Assembly (NCBI RefSeq): GCF_014648095.1
Contig: NZ_BMQL01000106.1
Span: forward strand, 1 to 5,824
Length of the DNA stretch: 5,824 bases
Source: Deinococcus ruber
GTDB lineage: Bacteria > Deinococcota > Deinococci > Deinococcales > Deinococcaceae
Direction of reading: 5' to 3'
Shown piece by piece: positions 1 through 4,927 of this stretch; positions within the stretch are counted from its first letter, which is position 1; every line of letters begins with the position of its first letter. Under the pieces are notes generated by a model. That model was not told the DNA's origin. It searched no databases and was given only the letters and a program-made list of their open reading frames with translations. The translations under genes and the position numbers were made by a program.

Positions 1-2145
1 CAATTCGGACACGCTGCCGCTGTCCTGCCCGTGGAACAGCGGGGTGGGGCGGGGATCGTCCAGGCGGCTGCTCTGCCCGAGTTGCCGAAGTTTGCGGGCA
101 TGGTCGGCCAGACCGCGTTCAGGAGAGGGCGTGGGGACGGGCACGGGGGTGGAGAGGGTGAGGCTGGAGAGGGCCTGAAGCATCTGATGGCCTAGTTCTT
201 CCTCGTCATCGCGCGGCGCACGTGGCTGGAAGATGCGCGTCTGAATGGGCGTGGAGGTGACCGGACGACGTGCCGCTGGGACGACAGGCGTTGGCGTGGT
301 GGGCGTCGGGTTGGATCGCTGCGGGGTGGTGGGCGGCGGTGTCTGTGGGGCACGTGCAGGTGGCGGCGCGGCGCGCACGGTCGGCGTTGGCGTGGTAGCG
401 GCGGGATGGGGCGTGATGGCCTCCCAGTCCACGTCTGCGAGTGCTTCCAAGGGAGCTGCGGCCACTGGAAGGACCGGTGGTGCTTCCAGTGGTTCCTCGA
501 GCAGCGCTTCCAGCGGCGCTGCGACCGGTTGCGTGCGGGTTTTCTTGTCCGCCGTGAGGCGTTCGCCGTTGGCCCAGGCTTCTTTGCCGTAGGCCAGGCG
601 CAGGGTGTCCTTGCTGCGAGTCAGTGCGACGAACAGCACGCACTGTTCCTCCTCGTAGTTGCCGCTCGGGAGCGGCATGAGTTCGGGGTAGAGCAGCGTG
701 ACGCGGTCCCACTCTAGTCCTTTGGCGCGGTGGATGGTGCTGAGCAGCACGTCGGCATCGTCGCGGTACAGCGAGCGCAGCAGCGTGGCGATCTGCTGGG
801 CGGTGCCGAGGCCGTGTTCAGCAGCTTGCTGTCCGAGGAGGCGCAGACAACTACAGATGTCCTTAAAGTCGGTCAGGAACTTCTTGGCTTCCGGATCACC
901 CGTCTTGGCCTTCTCGATGAACGGCTTGGCGCGTTTCTCGTAGAAGGCATTGACGAGCTCTTTGACGCTGTCCAACACGAAGGGCTTGGGGAACGCTTCG
1001 GTCGCCGCAGCTTCCAAGCGGGTCGCAAGGTCACGGCCTCGGATGTTGACACTCGTGCCGCTGGTCATCAGGTGCAGCGCCGCACGGATCAGCGGGCTGT
1101 TGAGCCGCGACAGAATCACGTCGCCCGCTCGATAGCGCAGCTCGTCCGCGAAGTAATGTTCAAGGGTGCCACTGGGGGCACCGGGGGCGCTTTCAATGAA
1201 GCTGTTGACCGTGCGGGCCAATTCAACGTGCAACGCTGGACAACGCCACGACACACTCAAGGGCAGCTCGGTCGCCCCAATCCGCTCGGTCAGTCGCCAC
1301 ATGCCGCGGGGATCCGCGCCGGCATACGAATAAATGGCTTGGGCGGGATCGCCCACGGCAATCATGCGTCCCTGCGTTCCCTCTTGCCCTTCATTCAGGC
1401 CCAGTAGGTGCGTGAGGAAGGTCTGACGCAGGGGCGTGAGATCCTGGCATTCGTCGATGAGGGCCGTGTCGATGCTGCTGGGTTCCAGATTCAGGATCAG
1501 TGGCAGCCACAGGAAGTCGGTGAAGTCAGGAAGCCCGCCGCTGGCCCAGTCCTGCAGGCTAAGGCGCTGCATGGTGCTCAACAGGCTGCTCAGGACGTGC
1601 GCTCTCGGTTCGTCGGGCCACTCGACGACACTGGCGAGGCCGATCAGGTCATCTTCATGGCTGGTGTGATCCAGGCCGTATTCGCGGGCGCTGTCCCACA
1701 AGCGGGCGACAGCCCGGAGACGGCGGTAGTCGGCGCGTTCGCCCAGTTCGGCGGACAGGGTGCGGGCAAGGCGTTCGGTCTTGTGCTCCTCGACGGCGAG
1801 CTGCCAATCCTGACGGGCGCGGCACAAGATGCGGCGGCCATACGCGTGCGGCGTGGCCGCTTTGACGTGCCGAGGCAGGCGGGGGCTGATGCCGTCAACC
1901 GAGTGTTTGTTGTACGCGAAGTACCACGCGGTCTGCCGAGGCGGGAGATGCCACGCGGCTTCAGTGAGTGTGGTGGTTTTGCCGCTGCCAGCGGTGGCCC
2001 GCAGCATCAAATGACCGGTGGTGTCGCGCACCGCCTCCAGGAAGGCGACTTGCTGGTCGGTGAAGTGGGGCGGGATGGGTCGCGAGAGGAGGGCCGCTTG
2101 CTGCGCTGGGGCCTGCGACGATCTGGGTGAGCGTGCGGTGGTCAT
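1..2145 (-). CDS. UvrD/Rep-like superfamily 1 DNA helicase, 3' end outside the window
   Basis: Reading down from the ATG at 2145, the frame stays open for 715 codons and leaves the window without a stop. Visible SF1A motifs, in order: Q-motif-like FTDQQ (28-32), Walker A ATAGSGKTTTL (50-60), motif Ia region AYNKHS (77-82), Walker B LIDECQDLTP (229-238), motif III AVGDPAQAIYSYAGA (263-277), motif IV LSVSWRCP (296-303), motif V STIHRAKGLEWD (469-480) and motif VI FVALTRSKDTL (505-515). These predict an ATP-driven 3'-5' translocase/helicase on DNA. Only about 165 residues separate motifs IV and V, so the 2B domain is much smaller than in E. coli UvrD. With the motif Ia region, this recalls FBH1-like helicases more than housekeeping UvrD; that is a judgement from pattern only. 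After about residue 535 the protein becomes proline/threonine/alanine-rich with PLEA and TPTP repeats, probably disordered. The start is set by a strong Shine-Dalgarno sequence. It lies 37 bp after nucS on the same strand, so co-transcription is likely. The helicase assignment is firm; its pathway is not known. Confidence 0.93.
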   Translation of the reverse strand, partial: MTTARSPRSSQAPAQQAALLSRPIPPHFTDQQVAFLEAVRDTTGHLMLRATAGSGKTTTLTEAAWHLPPRQTAWYFAYNKHSVDGISPRLPRHVKAATPHAYGRRILCRARQDWQLAVEEHKTERLARTLSAELGERADYRRLRAVARLWDSAREYGLDHTSHEDDLIGLASVVEWPDEPRAHVLSSLLSTMQRLSLQDWASGGLPDFTDFLWLPLILNLEPSSIDTALIDECQDLTPLRQTFLTHLLGLNEGQEGTQGRMIAVGDPAQAIYSYAGADPRGMWRLTERIGATELPLSVSWRCPALHVELARTVNSFIESAPGAPSGTLEHYFADELRYRAGDVILSRLNSPLIRAALHLMTSGTSVNIRGRDLATRLEAAATEAFPKPFVLDSVKELVNAFYEKRAKPFIEKAKTGDPEAKKFLTDFKDICSCLRLLGQQAAEHGLGTAQQIATLLRSLYRDDADVLLSTIHRAKGLEWDRVTLLYPELMPLPSGNYEEEQCVLFVALTRSKDTLRLAYGKEAWANGERLTADKKTRTQPVAAPLEALLEEPLEAPPVLPVAAAPLEALADVDWEAITPHPAATTPTPTVRAAPPPARAPQTPPPTTPQRSNPTPTTPTPVVPAARRPVTSTPIQTRIFQPRAPRDDEEELGHQMLQALSSLTLSTPVPVPTPSPERGLADHARKLRQLGQSSRLDDPRPTPLFHGQDSGSVSEL
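287..396. repeat. Short direct repeat in the helicase tail coding region
   Basis: The 14-mer GGCGTTGGCGTGGT occurs at 287-300 and again at 383-396. Read on the minus strand it encodes T-T-P-T-P in each copy. The repeat falls within the low-complexity, proline/threonine-rich part of the helicase tail and probably reflects local duplication within a disordered linker, not a mobile or regulatory element. Confidence 0.6.
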
Positions 2146-2156
2146 CTCCTCCTCCC
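2146..2156 (-). promoter_or_regulatory. Strong ribosome binding site of the helicase gene
   Basis: On the minus strand GGGAGGAGGAG directly precedes the ATG at 2145, with GGGAGG ending 5 nt before it. This is an almost complete anti-16S match. It contrasts with nucS upstream, which has no such site. It fixes the helicase start and suggests efficient independent initiation on a shared mRNA. Confidence 0.8.
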
Positions 2157-2182
2157 TCGGTGGTTTTGTGCTGAACAGAATA

Positions 2183-2941
2183 TCAGAACAGACCGCCCTG
2201 GGCCGCGGTTTCCTGCGCGCTCGGCAGGGCGTGGATCTCTTTGAACTCCAGCTTCAGGCCTTCGAGCGTCAAAGCGGCGGGGGTGGTGATGCTGGGCGCG
2301 GCGAGGATGCCGCGCACCTTCGCGCGCTTGGGCAGTTTGGCCCGCACCGCGTCCACATAGCGGGACAGTTGGTGCACGGCGTCATGAGTGGCTTTGGCGC
2401 GTTTCAACTCCACCACGACGTAGCGGCCCTGGGCGTCTTTGGCGTACAGGTCGATGTCGCCGACGCTGCTCATCAGTTCGCGGTCCAGCACCGTGAGGCC
2501 AGGCTCAATCAATTCAGGATGGCGGGCGAGCGTGGCTTGCATCTGGGCTTCAGTGCCCGCAATGACGAAGCCGACTTCCTCTTGAATTTCGAGCGCCTGG
2601 GCGAGTTGGATATCCAACATCAGTACCCGGACCGTCTCGGTGGGGCTGGTGCGGCTGGCGGTGAGGACGCACATCCCGTCTTCGAGGGTGGCGGTGATCC
2701 GGTCGGTTTTGGGCTGCCAGTTCATCGGTTTGATGCCCTTGGGGTGGTGAATCTGCAGACTGCCGTCGCATTTGAGGATCAGGAGGTAGTTGCCGGCATC
2801 GGCGGTACTGGCGGCGCGGCCCTGGTAGGTGACTTCGGCCTGCCCGGCGACTTGGATGAGACAGTCGCAGGTGCGGGTGTGGCGGGTGAGGAAGGCGGCC
2901 AGCTCGACGGCGGTGGGCTGCAGGAGCTGTTCGCGGATCAT
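2183..2941 (-). CDS. nucS: Endonuclease NucS (EndoMS-type mismatch nuclease)
   Basis: This 252-residue protein has the two-domain NucS layout. The N-terminal DNA-binding/dimerisation half shows YQGRAAS (39-45), LILKCDGS (54-61) and KPMNW (71-75). The C-terminal RecB-like nuclease half shows VGDIDLYAKD (160-169) then VVELKRAKA (176-184), giving the PD-(D/E)xK residues D164, E179 and K181, followed by QLSRYV (191-196). The length fits archaeal and actinobacterial NucS. In those groups NucS cuts both strands near mismatches or acts on branched/flap DNA, coupled to the sliding clamp. The last residues, QGGLF, resemble a clamp-binding motif. I chose the ATG at 2941: family-like sequence begins there (MIREQLL), and a TACCAT -10 box ends 6 nt before it, suggesting a leaderless mRNA. 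An in-frame ATG at 2980 would add 13 residues unlike the family and lacks a ribosome binding site. The helicase follows 37 bp downstream. Identification is firm; the substrate in this organism is inferred. Confidence 0.94.
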   Translation of the reverse strand: MIREQLLQPTAVELAAFLTRHTRTCDCLIQVAGQAEVTYQGRAASTADAGNYLLILKCDGSLQIHHPKGIKPMNWQPKTDRITATLEDGMCVLTASRTSPTETVRVLMLDIQLAQALEIQEEVGFVIAGTEAQMQATLARHPELIEPGLTVLDRELMSSVGDIDLYAKDAQGRYVVVELKRAKATHDAVHQLSRYVDAVRAKLPKRAKVRGILAAPSITTPAALTLEGLKLEFKEIHALPSAQETAAQGGLF

Positions 2942-2947
2942 AGCTGT

Positions 2948-2973
2948 ATGGTAGGGGTTTTTCGTTGTGTCAC
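2948..2973 (-). promoter_or_regulatory. Probable leaderless promoter of the nucS-helicase operon
   Basis: The minus strand reads TACCAT (2953 to 2948), a TAnnnT -10 box ending 6 nt before the ATG at 2941. The mRNA would then begin at or within a base or so of the start codon. Upstream, GTGACA (2973 to 2968) matches the -35 consensus in five of six bases, but the spacer is only 14 bp, so the -35 assignment is weak. No Shine-Dalgarno sequence precedes nucS, in keeping with leaderless translation. Confidence 0.5.
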
Positions 2974-2999
2974 AGCACATTGGTTCGCATTCTGCTGTG
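2971..2999. promoter_or_regulatory. Inverted repeat between divergent promoters, possible operator
   Basis: CACAGCA (2971-2977) and TGCTGTG (2993-2999) form a perfect 7-bp inverted repeat with a 15-bp spacer. The arm centres are 22 bp apart, about two helical turns, as expected for a dimeric regulator bound to one face. The -35 candidate of the plus-strand gene lies within the spacer, and the left arm touches the -35 candidate of nucS. A bound protein could therefore control both operons. No regulator gene is visible, and the repeat does not resemble the DdrO/RDRM palindrome known from Deinococcus. Confidence 0.35.
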
Positions 3000-3008
3000 T
3001 GCTAAATT
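2980..3008 (+). promoter_or_regulatory. Probable promoter of the 202-residue unknown gene
   Basis: TTGGTT (2980-2985) and TAAATT (3003-3008) are separated by 17 bp, the optimal sigma-70-type spacing. The -10 fits TAnnnT and ends 5 nt before the ATG at 3014, so the transcript would be leaderless or nearly so. A GAGG lies only 1 nt before the ATG, too close to act as a normal ribosome binding site. The -35 matches TTGACA in only its first three bases. Confidence 0.45.
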
Positions 3009-3013
3009 GAGGC

Positions 3014-3622
3014 ATGGCGAAGGCCGCTTCCATTGCAACGGACACATCGGACCTGCGGTATCTCACGACGGTCACGGCGACACTTGGATCAGGGCAACAT
3101 GTCCGAAAGATCGACCGGTCGGCGGAACTGAAGAAGGCAGAACTGAAGATGGCCGATCAATTGCTGGCGTGCGAGTTGCATCCGGAGATCCACCGGTTGT
3201 TGCTGCTGTACCCGTTGCAGCGGCTGGAGTTCGCGGTGGATCCCAAGCGGGATGAGGGGACGGGCGAGGTGCGGCTGGCGATGCGGATCGAGGCTGGAAA
3301 ACAGTTTGGGAATCCAGACGGCGGCTTTGTGGCGCAGCAGCAGGCGGTGGCACTGGAGGCGCTATGGGTCGCGCTGCACCACAAGATTGGCGCCCACGTG
3401 TATCGGCGGTTGCGCGCGTTGGGGGCCTGGGCGGTGGCGGATGGGGTGACGGGGGCGTATCAAGCGGCGCGGCAGGAGGGCATCGCGGTGAGTCGGCAGG
3501 CGTTGGCGAGCGAACCGTTCTATTTCGCCGAGACCTTCGCGAGCACCCTGACGCAAAAGAACGTCCCGGAGGCGTTGCAGTGGCAGCAGCAGACGTTTCT
3601 GGAACTCCTCTTGCGCGCATGA
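3014..3622 (+). CDS. Uncharacterised 202-residue protein divergent from nucS
   Basis: I do not recognise this family. The protein is soluble-looking, with no signal peptide or membrane segment, and seems mainly alpha-helical. Visible parts: a basic stretch RSAELKKAELKMADQLL (35-51), a leucine-rich segment HRLLLLYPLQRLEF (60-73), a long alanine-rich helical middle with two basic clusters (about 106-136, including YRRLRALGAW at 130-139), and a glutamine/leucine-rich C-terminal helix (188-201). There is no obvious enzyme motif or metal-binding cysteine set. Coding is supported by a promoter just upstream, an ATG as the first possible start, and coding-like composition without low-complexity bias. 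It is transcribed away from nucS, with the shared region between them only 72 bp long. The SRAP gene lies 85 bp downstream on the same strand. This context suggests, but does not show, a DNA-repair-related role, for example as a partner protein. Confidence 0.75.
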   Translation: MAKAASIATDTSDLRYLTTVTATLGSGQHVRKIDRSAELKKAELKMADQLLACELHPEIHRLLLLYPLQRLEFAVDPKRDEGTGEVRLAMRIEAGKQFGNPDGGFVAQQQAVALEALWVALHHKIGAHVYRRLRALGAWAVADGVTGAYQAARQEGIAVSRQALASEPFYFAETFASTLTQKNVPEALQWQQQTFLELLLRA

Positions 3623-3708
3623 ACACCCTTCGGGCACGTCCACTGCAGGTTGTTCTGCGTACACCTGTTCGGGTGGTGGTTGGCTCAGCTGTACCAGGTG
3701 CGAGCTGA
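3619..3708 (+). CDS. Possible 29-residue coupling peptide between the unknown gene and SRAP gene
   Basis: An ATG at 3619 overlaps the stop of the upstream gene as ATGA, and its own TGA (3706-3708) overlaps the SRAP start as TGATG. The 29-codon frame exactly bridges the two genes. It encodes a small basic, valine-rich peptide (MNTLRARPLQ at the start). There is no Shine-Dalgarno sequence before it, so it would depend on re-initiation. It could be a translational coupler, but chance is a real alternative in GC-rich DNA, where open frames are common. Confidence 0.2.
   Translation: MNTLRARPLQVVLRTPVRVVVGSAVPGAS
3696..3700 (+). promoter_or_regulatory. Ribosome binding site of the SRAP gene
   Basis: AGGTG is complementary to the 16S 3' end (CACCT) and lies 7 nt before the ATG at 3708. 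The match is short but correctly placed, and it supports a start that exposes Cys2. I see no convincing promoter in 3623-3695, so co-transcription with the upstream gene is likely. Confidence 0.5.
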
Positions 3709-4310
3709 TGTGTGGCCGTGCGGAGGATCTGTTCACGCCCAAGGCGGTCGCGGCCCTCACCAAGCTGTTCGGGCCGTTCGGGTGGCGAGCGCTGGACCGT
3801 ACCGAGATTCGGCCCACGGATCAGCTCCGAGTGGTCCGGCCTGGTGCGGAGGGGTACGATGCGCCGCTGGCCCGCTGGGGGCTGATTCCTGAGCGCATGA
3901 CGGAAGATGAAGCGAAAAAGTATGCGATGTTCAACGCCCGTATCGAGACGCTGGAGAGGAGCCGAGCATTCGCGCAGCCGTTCCGCAGCCGCCGGGCCGT
4001 GATCCCCATCAGTTGCTTCTTTGAGTGGCCGGTCCGGCAGAATGGCGTGAAGACGAAGGTTCGGATTGCTCGTCCGGATGGGTTGCCGCTGCTGGCGGCG
4101 GGGCTGTGGAACTGTACGGAGGACGGAACGGCAAGCTGTACCGTCATTACGCGGCCTGCACCTGCTGATTTGGTGGGTGTGCATGACCGCGCTCCGGCGT
4201 TGCTACTGACGCGGGATCTGGAGGCGTGGCTGAGGGGCGCGCCTGCTCAGGCACAACGGGCGGCGGCATCCAGCTGGCAGCCGGGCCTGCTGACGGTTCT
4301 GCCTGCCTGA
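3708..4310 (+). CDS. yedK: SRAP-domain abasic site processing protein (HMCES/YedK family)
   Basis: This 200-residue protein begins MCGRAEDLF, placing the conserved catalytic cysteine at position 2, where it is exposed after removal of Met1. Other SRAP signatures follow: ARWGLIPE (55-62), FNARIET (75-81, Asn76), ISCFFEWP (101-108, Glu106) and VHDRAPALL (158-166, His159). In characterised members, Cys2 forms a thiazolidine crosslink to abasic sites in single-stranded DNA. The Asn, Glu and His residues assist this reaction, shielding the lesion during replication. All four residues are present, so the protein should be active. The usual HDRMP reads HDRAP here, a mild change. Length is a little shorter than E. 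coli YedK. The cysteine requirement fixes the start. It probably shares a transcript with the 202-residue gene upstream and sits less than 1 kb from nucS, giving a repair-themed cluster. Older annotations call such proteins SOS response-associated peptidases. Confidence 0.95.
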   Translation: MCGRAEDLFTPKAVAALTKLFGPFGWRALDRTEIRPTDQLRVVRPGAEGYDAPLARWGLIPERMTEDEAKKYAMFNARIETLERSRAFAQPFRSRRAVIPISCFFEWPVRQNGVKTKVRIARPDGLPLLAAGLWNCTEDGTASCTVITRPAPADLVGVHDRAPALLLTRDLEAWLRGAPAQAQRAAASSWQPGLLTVLPA

Positions 4311-4491
4311 CGCGGTCTGCCCCCACTGTCGAACACTCGCGGCCGAATTGCAGGGCGTGAATGCGGAGCGGGACCGGGTGACAGAGGAAATTACTGGCAC
4401 TCCGTTGGCTTCCTCGAAAGAACGTGTCCTGCATGTCCTTCTCGCCCCCTTCGGACGATTGTTTTGTTTTGCGTACTGGATGTTGTTTTGA
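4294..4491 (+). other. Open frame with CPHC motif and no proper start, possible gene fragment
   Basis: This frame is open from just after a TGA at 4291-4293 to a TGA at 4489-4491. It contains VCPHCRTLAAEL then a charged, coiled-coil-like stretch (NAERDRVTEEIT), which reads like real protein. The CPHC codons (4318-4329) precede any standard start: the first in-frame candidates are a TTG at 4348 and a GTG at 4357. It overlaps the end of the SRAP gene. It may be the 5'-truncated remains of a small gene or a chance frame; I assign no function. Confidence 0.2.
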
Positions 4492-4741
4492 TGGGGTCAA
4501 CGGAGTACCAGTCGATGCTGCCCGATCTGGAGGAGCGTACCAAGGATCTGGGTATCCTCACTATCTTCTGGACGCTGCCACAGACTCTGGCCCCATTGCC
4601 CTGCTGTTCCTCGCCATCGGTTAGGCCACCAGCAGCGGCAGCAACGCCGTGGTCCTGTTCACGGCCGCCTTGGGGTTTGCCCTGCTCAGTGTCCTTTTCA
4701 TTCAGAGGGTTCGGAGGATCCACTCAACAAGAGATCACTAG
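4464..4741 (+). pseudogene. C-terminal remnant of an MFS transporter, frameshifted
   Basis: One frame (from 4491) reads EYQSMLPDLEERTKDLG then ILTIFWTLPQTLAP, which resembles the cytoplasmic loop and following helix near the C-terminus of many MFS transporters (a pattern of the kind MLPD...DLGI...LPQ.LAP). At about 4590-4597 the similarity switches frame and continues as PIALLFLAIG, an in-frame TAG (4622-4624), then VVLFTAALGFALLSVLF as a last membrane helix and a basic RVRRIH tail ending at the TAG at 4739-4741. So there is at least one frameshift and one premature stop, and the first ten or so membrane helices are absent. The left limit is uncertain: residues before 4491 may or may not belong. 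The substrate cannot be inferred. The remnant is non-functional and marks past deletion or rearrangement between the SRAP and esterase genes. Confidence 0.7.
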
Positions 4742-4783
4742 AAACGGGCAATCATGTCCGCTTTATGGTACGCTGAGATCCCC

Positions 4784-4794
4784 ATTCGACGAAT
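4784..4794. repeat. Short palindrome ATTCGACGAAT
   Basis: ATTCG-A-CGAAT is a perfect palindrome around a single central base. It is bracketed by CCCA (4781-4784) and TGGG (4797-4800), so the whole stretch can almost fold on itself. It lies 134 bp before the esterase start, between the transporter remnant and a larger inverted repeat. It could be a protein-binding site; no promoter is clearly tied to it. Confidence 0.3.
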
Positions 4795-4797
4795 ACT

Positions 4798-4849
4798 GGG
4801 ATGAACGCCAAGACGGCTGCCCTTGCCAGTAGCCTGCGTCGTTCATCCC
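4798..4849. repeat. 10-bp perfect inverted repeat upstream of the esterase gene
   Basis: GGGATGAACG (4798-4807) and CGTTCATCCC (4840-4849) pair perfectly across a 32-nt spacer, and GGCT/AGCC (4815-4818 and 4831-4834) could pair inside it. There is no T-run on either side, so it is not a standard intrinsic terminator. It may be an RNA hairpin in the esterase leader, an operator, or the vestige of a small mobile repeat. The arms are long enough that chance is unlikely within so short a stretch. Confidence 0.55.
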
Positions 4850-4913
4850 CGCCTCTGTTCAACGTCATCTGCCGGGGTCAGCATCGTTCGTACCAACCAG
4901 AGCCAACCTTTTC

Positions 4914-4920
4914 AGAGGAG
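4914..4920 (+). promoter_or_regulatory. Ribosome binding site of the esterase gene
   Basis: AGAGGAG ends 7 nt before the ATG at 4928, a near-ideal Shine-Dalgarno sequence and spacing. It supports that ATG over the in-frame ATG four codons later. I find no convincing promoter in 4742-4913; a TATGGT at 4764-4769 fits the -10 pattern but has no matching -35. Confidence 0.7.
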
Positions 4921-4927
4921 ACAGAAG

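Noticed and set aside
730..2130. Long plus-strand open frames (225 and 240 codons) opposite the helicase
   Set aside because: They lie antisense to a frame carrying every SF1 helicase motif. Their translations show no recognisable domains and arise from GC-rich third positions.
2966..2974. TGTGTCACA as a CRP-type site
   Set aside because: CRP sites need TGTGA-N6-TCACA spacing. Here the half-sites are separated by one base, so only the wider CACAGCA/TGCTGTG repeat is kept.
2018..3010. 330-codon plus-strand open frame
   Set aside because: It is antisense to nucS, whose motifs are unmistakable, and it would run through both divergent promoters.
2941..3013. Radiation/desiccation response motif (DdrO-type palindrome) in the divergent promoter
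   Set aside because: No TTATG...CATAA-like palindrome is present here or before the SRAP and esterase genes.
3623..3707. Intrinsic terminator between the 202-residue gene and the SRAP gene
   Set aside because: Only 3-4 bp stems (for example CACC/GGTG around 3662-3675) without a T-run are possible.
3072..4184. 370-codon minus-strand open frame
   Set aside because: Its translation is proline/arginine/threonine-rich low complexity, typical of a shadow, and it is antisense to the SRAP gene and the 202-residue gene.
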